From contig NC_134082.1 of the NCBI RefSeq assembly GCF_000715075.1, positions 208,639,948 through 208,703,947 of the forward strand: a stretch of DNA of 64,000 nucleotides, read 5' to 3'. The DNA comes from Nicotiana tabacum (Eukaryota; Streptophyta; Magnoliopsida; Solanales; Solanaceae). Below, piece after piece: positions 37,069 to 57,486 of this stretch; the first letter of the stretch is position 1; every line of letters starts with the position of its first letter. Under the pieces are notes generated by a model, which saw nothing but the letters and a program-made list of their open reading frames with translations, made no database searches and was not told the DNA's origin. The translations under genes and the position numbers were made by a program.

Positions 37069-37148
37069 ATTCTTATGTATATGAATACGAAACCACTTTC
37101 GTCTTTCTACGGAACCAATCTTCTCATTTACGATCAACATCTTTTGGA
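37069..37148 (+). pseudogene. matK: Plastid matK fragment
   Basis: Translates to [20 protein letters not shown], then TSFGA, an internal piece of plastid maturase K. It then runs into unrelated sequence. It is part of the nuclear plastid DNA mosaic and is not adjacent to trnF in plastomes. Confidence 0.7.
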
Positions 37149-37261
37149 GCTGAAATTAAATGAGATTTCTAGAGAGTCGGGGAGGCTAGAAGAAATGGAA
37201 AATGAGAATTTGTTTATATTTACCTATATAGTGTTAAAAAAATTCATAAGTTAGCATAACC

Positions 37262-37263
<2 letters not shown>

Positions 37264-37328
<65 letters not shown>

Positions 37329-37343
37329 CACACACACACACAT
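37264..37343. repeat. (AT)n(AC)n compound microsatellite
   Basis: About 27 at units followed by about 11 ca units. The spacer between here and 37510 includes a segment shared with 49080-49160 (see findings). Confidence 0.95.
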
Positions 37344-37557
37344 ACTCTGTATGTTATATACAAAAATTATACAAATTTTATATACTTTTTCGGCTACCGA
37401 ATGTAAATAGTTTCTGACGCGGGCTAAAAGTGATAATACCCCTTGTTTGTATCTAGCCCTGCTTAGTTTACTTGTTATATTACCGTATATGAGGTATAAC
37501 AAAAAAAAATCCCAATTTTATGTTTTTGGTAAAGAAATTATTAGAGATATACAGCGT

Positions 37558-38045
37558 TTATACCAAATATTGGTGAGAGTTGGACTTGAACACATAAATT
37601 GAACCCATACGTGATATTGGTGAGAAGAAATGTGACCACATAACCCAGTTGAAGTGGATTGCATTGACCGTAAACTTATCACTATACCAAAATATACTAA
37701 CAAAAAATTCCATTCGGTGGAAATTAATAAATCTCATAATTGTCATCTAGTGCAATCTGGAGTGGAGTAATTAGTGTAATACGATATAATATAATTCTCC
37801 GTCAAAAAAAAAAAAAAAATCAATTATCTAATATAGTGTTAGTGTTTTGTCGGAGATCACATAAACTATACCCGTATTCAATATTGAAGAAAAGGAGATC
37901 TGATCACATAAAATTTCTTGCCATTTAAGGTGGATTGCATTGACTACAAACTTATTATTTCACCAAAAATATTAACAAAAAACTAATTGCATTTTGTGGA
38001 AATTTAATAAATCTCATAATTGTCATCTAATTATGTTACCTAAGA
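37558..38045. repeat. Diverged direct duplication
   Basis: 37635-37755 and 37925-38045 share ggtggattgcattgac-like, accaaaaatatactaacaaa-like and an exact run aaatctcataattgtcatct. The spacing is about 290 bp. No gene is involved. The region to 39150 is otherwise AT-rich spacer with no recognised feature. Confidence 0.6.
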
Positions 38046-39159
38046 GTAATCTAGTAATTGTGAGGCATAATTTCGAAAGTCAAATATTGTATGTCGTCTT
38101 AGTGTCTTGTTGATAGGCTCTATTACTTCTCGAATTTACAAAATAAAGAGAAAATTTTTTAAGATGCAAAAAAAAAAAGAACAATCAATATTTTTATGTG
38201 ACGCTCTTTGAGTGATGATTGGTTTCTTAGAAGTAATATTATTTTGAATATAAAATACCTTACTTGTAGAAATAATATTTTTACAATGATAATTTCACCA
38301 AACAAATCAAATCAATCCATCTATTGGTCACTCAAACACATTTGATTGTGTTGTGTTACTGGGAAGAGAAAGATGACGATCTCTCCTTTAATTTTATGGG
38401 ATTGTTCTTATATATCTCGATTACAAATTTATATCGTTTGGGTGATGTAGGTAAGTTATATATATATAATAAGTAATTAATTGTTAATCGGTTCAGATCA
38501 ATTGGATTAGATTTTAATATGATTTCATAAATTTCAATTCTTTTATCATTGCTTTAATTTGGACATACTTTGTTACGATATTCACAATTTTAGTTAGCAA
38601 ACTAATTAAGGAAATATGACTTGCATTAATATGACGTTAAATGCGTAATTGCGTCGAAAGAAGTACATTTTTTTTCCTTTTACGTGCATTATATAACCTT
38701 CACAGATTACAATTATCATTCTACAAATTACTATAATCTATCACAAAAAAAGTCGTTATTTCAGTTAAAACGCACCGCGCATATTCTTTATTTACGCGCG
38801 CACATTTTATTAGGTTAAGCTCTAAAATTAGAACATAAACATGAACATAACTCCAAGATTAAACATATCAAACCAAATTTAACAAACAATGTATCAATCA
38901 AATAGTAGGTGAAGGCATAACAATTTTTGGGCTAATTTATAAACTTCAAAAAATGTACACACCTGTCATTAATATTGAGCCCATAGGAAGCATATAGGTA
39001 TTTGAAATCAACAACACGCAGCAGCCCACGTAAAGGGCAAAAGAATTTCAAAATTATAGCCTTTTTCCCTCAAACAAATTTGAGACAATATATATGGCAT
39101 CGTCAGAAATTGGAGTTACATAAACTGAGTCACGGTACATAAGATATACAGCACTATTT

Positions 39160-39513
39160 TTTTCTTCTTCGTATTAATTCAATTTTTTTTAGCCCTTTTA
39201 CCTCTTCGTTTCTCAAACTTGTGTTAGTAGTTCTCAGGAGGGAAACAGAAGAGGGGAAACGAAAAGGTAGAAATAAGAATTGTTTGAGATTTTTTGTTAA
39301 TTCTTTTTATCTGATCTAAACCATTGAATTAACTCTTTTGTTTTTGTTATTAGATCTGCTGAGAGTTTTATTTTTGCTTCCTCAGAAAATCTGAGGAAAA
39401 CTTCAAAAAGTGAGTTGTTTTTAGCAAAATGGAGCATGTTAGTTTTATTTTTTATATGTTGAGGTCTTCTATTTGATTGTTAAACTTGTTGTTTCTGTTT
39501 TATTTTTTTACAG
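39160..39513 (+). promoter_or_regulatory. 5' UTR and leader intron of the SIN3-like gene
   Basis: Pyrimidine-rich leader sequence precedes a probable donor (caaaaa|gtgagttg, 39410) and an acceptor (tttttacag, ending 39513) just before the ATG at 39515. A 5' UTR intron of about 104 bp is therefore likely. The transcription start cannot be fixed from sequence alone. Confidence 0.5.
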
Positions 39514-39514
39514 C

Positions 39515-48167
<8,653 letters not shown>

Positions 48168-51027
48168 TGATACATGGCCTCTCTCTCTGAAACTGTCAAT
48201 GCATTACCTTTCTTGGCAAACCAGAACGTTGAACAAGTTCTAGACGGTCTATTTATAGAAATTCACATTACAGGATTTAATCACTTCAACGGACTCCTCT
48301 CTTGCTGACTCCAACAGGGTTTTACACTCAAGTATTTCATTGGATTGTCGGACCAACTATTTACTTGGTCAATTGGTTCAATGCTTTGATGGTGGTATTC
48401 TCTTGAACCTTCACTCTTGAGGAACAAGGATTCGCGGGTGTGGTTTCTCGTTAGTGTATTATCTTGTGGCACATGTAAATGGCATTTCAGTCATTTTCTT
48501 GTACATATGGTTTTCCGCCATAAGTTGTTTCTTGTAAGCTGTGTTTATTTAATCTGGTTGCGTGGGATCGCAAAGGAGCCATATTGCATTTCCTCCTCTG
48601 CAGTAGTCTCCGTGTCCCCGTGAGCTGATCAAGCTTTCCAGCAGCTACAGCTTCCTGGATTATGTAAGAGATAGTGATAACTTAGTTGAATTTAGTATAG
48701 TGAAAAGCTTTATACAGTGGTTTTCTTGGCCCTTGTTTTGTACAGAGCATACATTTGGATTCTACTTTTTGCTTAAACAAGAGGTTTATTGCCTTATTGA
48801 CAAGGCTTTTTTCATTCAAAATATTATTGGTTCTTTACTTTTTTTCCTTAGTGACGTAGCATCCCCAACATGTGTTTATATTTGTTTGACTTTTGAGATG
48901 AGTTTAAATGGAATCACATGGTCAGTCAAGATTCGTATAGCCGAGTTGGACTTATTTGGTATCGAGGCTTTATAATTGTTGACCGAATATATTGGAAAAA
49001 TGATATTGTATAACCATTGTAAAAATAATAGCAAAAAAGTATATAAAATATGTATACTTTTTGTATATATATACATTTTGTATGTTATATACGAAAATTA
49101 TACAAGTTTTATACACTTTTTTGACTACTTGGTGCGGGCTAAAAGTGATAATAACCCATATATATTTAACCAAATAATTGAAGGTCCACTAACACTAGGG
49201 CAATAGTTTCTCATCGAGGTATCAATCTTAGGTGGTAACGATTTATATTTGTTTGTTTGATGTTTTTTAGTTCACTCGATTGTCACAAGAAAAATCCAAT
49301 AATATGAACTTTTGCCACCACAATTTTTTGATAAGAAAATCATACAAAGTGTGAAGACGAAACAAAAGCGAGTTATATTCTTAAGGAGTACTATTTTTGA
49401 AAGATTAAGATTTATTTTAAGATATAATGTTATAGGAACTAATATCTGAAAATTAACTTACCCTATTTGGGAGAATCATTAGATTTTTTAATCTTTTACA
49501 TTGACCTTTCTTAGTCCTATACAAATTTGTTACCTATAAATTAAATGATAAATGTTAAATCTTATTGTAGTTTTACAATGTAAGGATTGGGCACTCACAA
49601 AGCTAATTAGATAGATAACATAGGACCAATTTTGTTCCTAACAAATTAAATGATATCTGTATGTTAAGCTTATTTTAGTAGGGGAGCTCGTCAGACATAA
49701 CTTAGAAACACCCACATATTTTGAGTTACCCGCATGGAGTAACGCTCCTTCAAATCCCACATAAACAATGGAAATTTCTTGTTAGGCAAAATACATAGTT
49801 TGCCCCCGGAACTTAGGATCAAATCCCTGTGACACACCTTCTGAGCACGGACAACTTTTTACGCACCCAACCTTTTCAAAGTGTGTCTAATACACACCTT
49901 TTTTGTCGACATGGTTAGTGCGTGTTTTACCAATAAAATAAGGCGCGTGAACAGTAAAAAAATTATTTTCTTTCTTTATTTTATTTTTTTCCATTTTCCT
50001 AAACTAATTCACTGGCTATCCTCCGCCAAATCCAACACCCACCTTCCACCGTCGTTTCTCCACAATTTCTCCACCATCCTAACCAACACCCACCTGCCAA
50101 GAACCACCATACCTTCACCATTGAAGCCCGTCTCTTTTCTCTCTTTTTTTTCTTCTCAAAACCCAGTTGTTGGTAGCAGCCATGGAAGCCCTTACCTTCT
50201 GCATACAAAATAGAGCAGTTTGAGTTAAACCCAGAAGCTAAGATCTTCAAGCCACGCCATTTCTGGATTTCATCTTTGAGTTTAAACAAATATTATGCAG
50301 TTTGATGTTCTTGAGTTATAATAAAGACTTGTAATTTCTTCATTTAAAAGTGTTTTGATGGATCTAATTATGTCAGGTTTTATGTTATGTGGGTTTTTTC
50401 TTTTATTTTGTGAGTTTGAGTTGAATTCTCATTCTATGTAAAAAAAAATATTACTCCTAATTAAAGTTTTTAGAAGTGCAGAGACATACTTCAATGGTGT
50501 GATTTTTTTTTATTTCTAAGTGTTTTCTCTTTAAAATAGATTGTATTTGTTGAATTCTTGTTATTAGCTATTGCTCATGTTTTTAAAGTAAACAAGGAGG
50601 AGGGATTGGAGCTTTACAGGAGTAAGCCGATGGGAAGGGGGCTCGAAGAAGAGGTAGACGGTGGAGGAGGAGGAAGCTGATGACGGACGGGAGGCTTGGG
50701 GAAGATTTTTTTTTTTTTTGGGGGGGGGGGATAAGACATCTATCATACCAAACGATCCCTAAATGTTAGCAAGTCCTGCAATTGTTGGTATTATGTCTAG
50801 AGTTTTAAGTAATAGTATATGCTTTAAGCGTAAATAACTTGTACATTATCAGTCTAATTGAACCGGTTATAGCAAGTCATTATTCTATTTCCTCAGCTAC
50901 ATATTAAGCTTGATTTGGAAAGTCACGTGTTTACTCCCTTCGTTTTATTTTATGTGACCTGTTCCGGGATGCGTAGGTCGATTGATTAATTTTCGATTTA
51001 AATTTGTTAAAAATAAATTTACATATT
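48168..51027. other. Spacer between SIN3-like gene and copia element
   Basis: Includes the SIN3-like 3' UTR, a repeat at 48960-49165 shared with 37350-37440 (atacaaaaattatacaa... gcgggctaaaagtgataat), a stretch at 49770-49930 that looks like a transposon remnant, and a T/G homopolymer run at 50707-50731. No gene is supported. Confidence 0.5.
50935..51027. mobile_element. Left half of a Stowaway-like MITE split by copia
   Basis: Starts actcccttcgttttattttatgtgac, the usual CTCCCTCCGT-type end. The other part resumes right after the copia element (56730-56760, actacgtaaaaagtactataagtcac). The copia element inserted into it. Confidence 0.5.
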
Positions 51028-51032
51028 TAGAA

Positions 51033-51517
51033 TGTTGAGATGACATCGCTAATGGCAGCTATGGTAGCTGGTTCTGGTCTCTCTCATAAAGAAGAAGAAG
51101 AAAGGAAACTTCTAGGTTTTCAGACAAAAGATAACATTTCGGATACTTCTAGGTCAATAACACATTTGGACTTCTCTCTTTTGATCTCTCCACGTGTCCT
51201 CATCTCAACGGATGTGCAAAAACATGATAGATTAAATAATAACCATTCAGATGAAGAACACCATAGCTTATTCTACAACTACACAACACTAGATCCCAAA
51301 CTTCAAAATCTGTCACATGGGATATGTACATAGCAAAAGAATATTCTTCGTTATATTTTGTTATTAGCTAGAAAATATGATTTAGACACATGTATAGATG
51401 GTTATTTTGATTCTTTTATTCTTTCGTAGAATAATCTTATATATAGATTGTCTCTGTACAGAATGAATACACAGAAAATTTCCACAAAATTGTCTCGATT
51501 TCTTTTACAGTCTTTCA
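51033..51517 (+). repeat. 5' LTR of copia element
   Basis: 485 bp, TGTTGAGATG...TCTTTCA. It contains a possible TATA (tcttatatatagattg, about 51434-51449), probably the promoter. Confidence 0.9.
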
Positions 51518-51529
51518 TGGTATCAGAGC
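51518..51529 (+). other. Primer-binding site
   Basis: TGGTATCAGAGC, complementary to the 3' end of initiator methionine tRNA, directly abutting the 5' LTR. Confidence 0.9.
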
Positions 51530-51593
51530 AGTAGCTCTTTTTGGGAAAAATCAACTTCTTTCTCCTCACTTTTCCGCGTCATAACCCTTCACC

Positions 51594-54500
51594 ATGACTG
51601 GAACAACAGACACCATTGTTGCTCAGTCTTCCTCTGCTAATGCAGTCAATTTTGATCCAAATAACCCATACTTTCTCCACTCATCAGATGAACCAGGTAT
51701 GAGTCTTGTGAATGCATTATTTGATGGAAGAGGCTTTCAAGGCTGGAGGAGATCAGTTCTGATTGCTCTTTCAGCAAAGAACAAGTTGGGGTTCATTAAT
51801 GGAACATGCCCTGCTCCTGCTATCACTTCCAATGAGTATCAACCATGGACAAGATGCAATGACATGGTGAGTTCCTGGTTACTAAACTCACTATCCAAAG
51901 ACATTGGAGATAGTGTCATATATTCCAAATCTGCTAAAGAGCTTTGGACCAGTCTTGAGCACAGATTTGGAAGGTCAAATGGAGCTAAGTTGTATCACCT
52001 GCGCAAAGAACTATCCAGTTTAGTACAAGGAATAAGTGATATAGCAGGGTACTTAACAAAGCTCAAACGTCTATGGGATGAATTAGACTCTTTAATCTGT
52101 GATGTTAAGTGTGTTTGTGCTTGTGTGTGTTCTGGAAAACAGAAACTGGAAAAATCCCCAGAAGATGAAAGACTTATACAATTTCTTATGGGTCTAAATG
52201 ATGTCTATGGACAGGCAAGGGGAAACATTTTGATGATGAACCCTTTACCTAGCTTAGATCTTGCTTATTCTCTGGTATTGCAGGATGAGAGTCAGAGAGA
52301 TATCTATATGAATCCCCTTCTCTTTGCTGATTCTTCATCCTTTATGGTGGGCACTCAAGCTAACCTTGCAGCATAAGGAAATTTTGTGCAAAGGAACAAC
52401 AAACAAGGCCAAAGAAACACTGGGCAATTTCAGCAGCAATCTCAGAAATCAGGGAACAACATGCAATTCCAAAGATCAGGAAGTAATATGCAAAAAAATG
52501 TGAACACTCCACAAAGAAAATTTGTTGCAAAAGGAAAGAAGCACAAGTTCAATCCTAACTTATCTTGCACCCATTGCAAGAAAATAGGACATTCAGTGGG
52601 AGATTGCTATAGAATCATTGGTTTTCCTGAAGATTTTGAATTCACCAATCCTAGAGGTTCTCAAGTTCAATTCAGAAGCAATGGAGCTGTAACAGGGGAT
52701 CAAGGAGAGGATGCAAGCAACTATTCTGAAGTTCTAAATTAGCACCTTTCCAATGATCAATTTTCACAATTAGTCCAGATAATAAAGCAAGTAAAAGTTC
52801 CAGATGCAGGGAGTTTCAATTCAGAAATCAACACAAATGCAGTAGCTAGTACTATTATGAAATACACTGGAAGTTGTTTTGCAGTTTTTAACACTAACAC
52901 TTGGATAATTGATTCAGGAGCTTCAGAACATATGTGTTTTAATTCAAATGCTTTCATTTCTTTAAAACCCCTTCCAGTTCCTGTACATATAAATCTGCCT
53001 AATTCTTTTAAGGTGACAGTCACACATACTGGAAAAATTCCTATCTCTGCTGAATTCATTTTAGAAAATGTTCTTCATGTTCCCAGTTTCAAATATAATC
53101 TATTATCAGTCAATAGGTTTTGTGTTCAATTTCACTACTTAGTCTTATTTACTCATAATATGTGTCTCTTGCAGGCCCCTTTAGTGAAGAGGGCTCAAGT
53201 TTTTGGTGAAGAAAAGGAAGGATTGTATCTGTTGCAACCTAGTATTGATAGGTTTAGCTCAAAGGAGAAAAGTTTTTTATCTTCAAATCAAAGTGTTCTT
53301 AGTCCAGTTTCAGTTGTTTTTCCTTTTTCTGCAAATGCAGCTTCTGATGTAAACCTTTGGCACATTAGATTGGGGCATTTGCCTTTTTCATCAATGAAAC
53401 ATCTCAGTTTTATTTCAAGTTTTCCTAATTCTGAATGTTTCTGTGATATTTGTCCCCAAGCTAGGCAAACTAGGATTCCTTTTCCTTTGAGTCAAATTAC
53501 TTCCAAAAGAGCATTTGAATTAATTCATGTTGATACATGGGGACCCTATAAGGAATCCACTTACAATGGCTTTAAGTACTTCTTGACTATTGTGGATGAC
53601 TTTAGCAGAGGAACTTGGACCTTTTTATTAAGCACAAAGTCTAATGCTTTTTCAGTTTTGAAGGATTTTCTCATTATGGTTGAAAGGCAATTTAGGATGA
53701 AGGTCCAGAAACTAAGGACAGACAATGCATTTGAACTAGGTAAAGGCTCTCAACAGGCTGCCTTCCTTAGTTCTCAAGGGATTTTGCATCAAACATCTTG
53801 TGTAGCCACACCTCAACAGAATGGGATTGTTGAAAGGAAGCATAAGCACCTTCTAGAAATGGCAAGGGCTTTGTTGTTTCAATCCAAGGTGCCTATACCA
53901 TACTGGGGAGAATGCTTGTTGACAGCCACATATTTGATCAACAGGCTGCCCTCTAAGGTACTTCATGGCAAGACACCTTTTTCTGTATTGTTTAACCAAT
54001 CACCTTCTTATGAAATGCTTAGGAATTTTGGATGTCTTTGTTTTGCATCTACCCTATCTGGTGGAAGGAACAAACTTGAGCCTAGGGCTAAGGCATGTGT
54101 TTTCTTGGGATATCCTATGGGTCAAAAGGGATATAAAGTGCTAGAATTAGACACAAAGAGAGTTGTTGTATCCAGGGATGTTCACTTTCATGAAACCAAA
54201 TACCCTTTTGCCTCAAACACCTTGTCTCCAGATCTTATCTTCCTTACTCCCACACCAGTAGAAACAACCTTACCTAAACCTTCCCCAAACTCTTCTTTAC
54301 CTGAACCTAACATTTCTCAAGCACCCAGTCCTTCTAGAACTCACTCACCAATCAACACTACTCTTCAATCTCCTCAGTCTTCCTATCCCTTTGATTCTAT
54401 TAGCTATGAGGAGCATCCCACACCTACACCAGCAGTGAGAAAATCCACCAGAGTCACTACATGGCCTAGTCATCTAGAGGATTTCATTTGTAACAACATC

Positions 54501-56129
54501 TACCTCACAGACCTGACCACCTCATGTTTTGTTCACCCTTCCCAGCCTAATATTTTTTCTTTTGGAGCCCTCTCTAGTCATAATTAGCATGTAATGCAGT
54601 CTATATTAGCTATCTCAGAACCTAGTAGCTTTTCTGAAGCCTCTAAGCATCCTGGGTGGCAGCAAGCAATGCAATCAGAGATTGATGCTTTGAAAGCTAA
54701 TCACACTTGGGATGTAGTTATCTTACCAAAGGGAAAGAAAGCTTTACCTTGTAAATGGGTATACAATGTCAAACATAATTCAAATGGGTCTGTTGAAAGG
54801 CTTAAAGCACGACTAGTAGTCAGGGGGGACATCCAACGAGAAGGCATAGACTACACTGAGACATTCTCCCCTATGGTAAAAATGACCACGATACGATGCT
54901 TATTAGCCATTGCAGTCAAGAAAGACTGGCTTATTCATCAAATGGACGTCAATAATGCATTCCTACATGGTACTTTGCAAGAAGAGGTTTTTATGAAGTT
55001 TCCAGCAGGATTATCTCCACCTACTGTCAACCATGTGTGTCTACTGAAGAAATCATTGTATGGGTTAAAACAGGCATCACGACAGTGGTATGCCTGTCTT
55101 GCAGGTGCCTTAAGTTATAAAGGCTACTCCTCATCTCTAAATGATTACTCCCTATTTTTTAAAAGGAGGAATAGCCTAATCTTAGTTGTAGCTGTTTATG
55201 TTGACGACATACTCATTAGTGGAGATGATGCAGAAGAGATTACTAATCTTAAGTCCTTTCTCAACACTGAATTCAAAGTCAAGGACTTGGGAAACTTACA
55301 TTACTTTCTAGGCATGGAAATACTTCGAGAAAAACAGGGCATAATTATGTGTCAAAGAAAATTCACCTTGGATTTATTGAAGGAGTTTGGTGTCTCTGCT
55401 CTCCCTTGTGTTTCTTCACCTCTGGAACCTTCTGTCAAATTGAGTGCTGAAGAAAGGCCTTTGCTAAGTGATCCCACCATTTATCGACACCTTGTGGGGA
55501 AGCTGAACTATCTAACCCACACAAGGCCCGACTTATCCTTCACAGTCTTGAAATTAAGTTAGTATATGCAGCAGCCCAGGTCTTCTCACTTCAGAGCTGC
55601 CCTTCGAGTATTGAGATGCTTGAAATCAAGCCCAGGACAAGGGATTCTTCTAAATTCCGATCCCTCACTCTCTTTGTTAGCGTTTTGTGACGCTGACTGG
55701 GCTTCTTGTCCAGATAGTCGAAGATCTGTAAGCGGCTTCTACATCACTCTTGGGGGATCTCCAATTTCTTGGAAATCGAAGAAACAAGCCTCTGTCTCTT
55801 TATCATCAGCTGAAGCAGAGTATCGCTCCATGCGTAGAGTTGTTGCTGAGCTCACTTGGCTCACGCGTCTTCTCTCCGATATCTCTGTATCACCATCTTT
55901 GCTGGTGCCGGTCCTCTCTGATAGCAAAACAGCTATCAACATTGCTCGAAACCCTGTCTTCCATGAAAAAACGAAGCATGTGGAACTCGATTGCCACTTT
56001 GTTCGGCAACAGTTCCTTTCTGGACTGATTTCCCTTTCCTTTGTTCCATCCTCGTCTCAACTCGCCGATCTATTCACCAAATCTCTCTCAGGTCCTTCAC
56101 ATAGATCTGCTATTGGTAAGCTGGGGTAA
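51594..56129 (+). pseudogene. copia gag-pol polyprotein with four in-frame stops
   Basis: A single frame of 1512 codons from ATG at 51594 to the natural stop at 56127. Premature stops: TAA 52374, TAG 52740, TAG 54585, TAG 55560; no frameshift. Domains in order: gag (UBN2 type, 51690-52300); zinc knuckle CTHCKKIGHSVGDC (about 52566); aspartic protease WIIDSGASEHMC (about 52903); GAG-pre-integrase LWHIRLGHL; integrase with HVDTWGPY, TDNAFELG and QQNGIVERKH (D, D, E residues visible); RT with ARLVVRGD and YVDDILISG (about 55197); RNase H with DADWASCPDSRRS, SSAEAEYRSM and the LADLFTKSL tail. All the key catalytic motifs are present, but the stops should prevent a full product unless read through. 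Confidence 0.9.
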
Positions 56130-56146
56130 TTTCTCTACCCTCCACC

Positions 56147-56157
56147 TTGAGGGGGGA
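56147..56157 (+). other. Polypurine tract
   Basis: ttgaggggggA immediately before the 3' LTR, the plus-strand primer site for reverse transcription. Confidence 0.8.
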
Positions 56158-56724
56158 TGTTGAGATGACATCGCTAATGGCAGCTATGGTAGCTGGTTCT
56201 GGTCTCTCTCATAAAGAAGAAGAAGAAGAAGAAAGGAAACTTCTAGGTTTTCAGACAATGGCAGCTATGGTAGCTGGTTCTGGTCTCTCTCATAAAGAAG
56301 AAGAAGAAAGGAAACTTCTAGGTTTTCAGACAAAAGATAACATTTCGGATACTTCTAGGTCAATAACACATTTGGACTTCTCTCTTTTGATCTCTCCACG
56401 TGTCCTCATCTCAACGGATGTGCAAAAACATGATAGATTAAATAATAACCATTCATGTGAAGAACACAATAGCTTATTCTACAACTACACAACACTAGAT
56501 CCCAAACTTCAAAATCTGTCACATGGGATATGTACATAGCAAAAGAATATTCTTCAGTTATATTTTGTTATTAGCTAGCAAATAGGATTTAGACACATGT
56601 ATAGGTGGTTATTTTGATTCTTTTATTCTTTCATAGAATAATCTTATATATAGATTGTCTCTGTACAGAATGACTACACAGAAAATTTCCACAAAATTGT
56701 CTCGATTTCTTTTACAGTCTTTCA
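56158..56724 (+). repeat. 3' LTR of copia element
   Basis: 567 bp, longer than the 5' LTR because a segment near its start (atggcagctatggtagctgg through aggttttcagaca) is present twice in tandem. Outside that it differs at only about ten positions. Confidence 0.9.
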
Positions 56725-56729
56725 TAGAA

Positions 56730-57340
56730 ACTACGTAAAAAGTACTATAAGTCACAATAATTAGCAATTTAAAATATTTAAAATATATTTATAAAAATAT
56801 GCTCTTAACATAAATTATTTTTACACTATCAATCTGCTAAAATCGGTCGTATATTTTTACACTATCGATCTATTAGAATCGGTCGTAGCAGATCGCTATT
56901 CTATTTTCCATGTAAATGTTAAACATGATATGTCGAGTTACATATTACTAGAAGTCAAAATAATATTATAAAAGTTTTTTATATTACCTACGCACCAAAC
57001 ATAATTTCTTTTATTTAAAAGATTTAAGTTAGATACACGGATAATGTAAAAAAAATAAAAAATTACGCTCCCGTAGTTGCAATCTTTAATTGATTATCAA
57101 TTACTAATATCTTCACCGTCCATACACAAACTCTTGTTTAAATTCCTCGTATATTGTCCTCGTAAACCGATTCACTGAACCGGACCGAACCAAACACCAA
57201 ACATTTTCCCTCAGGTTCCTCGAAACATCAATAAAAAACCAAACATATTTCCAGAAGAATAATAAAATAAAATAAAACATATTATAATTAATATTCTCCT
57301 TACGCGTTTGGTTTTCCTATAAACTTTTCAATTCCCAACA
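56730..57340. other. Upstream region of the GATL-like gene
   Basis: MITE remnant to about 56770, then AT-rich DNA. 56818-56935 has short similarity to 50820-50900 (ctatcaatctgctaaaatcggt-like words), consistent with repeats on both sides of the copia element. No gene is seen. Confidence 0.4.
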
Positions 57341-57352
57341 ACGCGATTACGA

Positions 57353-57384
57353 CCAATAAGGCAAATACTAGCGTCTTTATATAT
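57353..57384 (+). promoter_or_regulatory. Core promoter of the GATL-like gene
   Basis: CCAAT at 57353-57357 and TTTATATAT at 57376-57384, about 100 bp upstream of the ATG, followed by a CT-rich leader (ctgtctttcttcttcttccc) typical of plant 5' UTRs. Confidence 0.6.
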
Positions 57385-57486
57385 CTCAACCTCTCACAAA
57401 ACCTTAAACGCGTTTACTTTAACAAACATTCTGTCTTTCTTCTTCTTCCCTTAGATTCAACGAGGCGATTTTTCCATTATTTTGCT

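Larger units (their letters stand above)
51033..56724 (+). mobile_element. Ty1/copia LTR retrotransposon
   Basis: 5.7 kb with both LTRs, a 5-bp target duplication TAGAA (51028-51032 and 56725-56729), a primer-binding site for initiator Met-tRNA and a polypurine tract. Domain order gag, protease, integrase, RT, RNase H is copia-type. The LTRs are highly similar apart from an 82-bp length difference, so insertion was fairly recent. One gag-pol frame is broken by four stops. Confidence 0.95.

Noticed and set aside
49999..50289. 96-codon minus-strand frame and its 110-codon plus-strand counterpart
   Set aside because: Low-complexity, no domain, and in a region that looks like transposon remnant.
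51040..51333. 97-codon frame in the 5' LTR (and its 130-codon partner in the 3' LTR)
   Set aside because: Lies wholly inside the LTR. No known LTR-encoded protein; its length changes with the tandem duplication.
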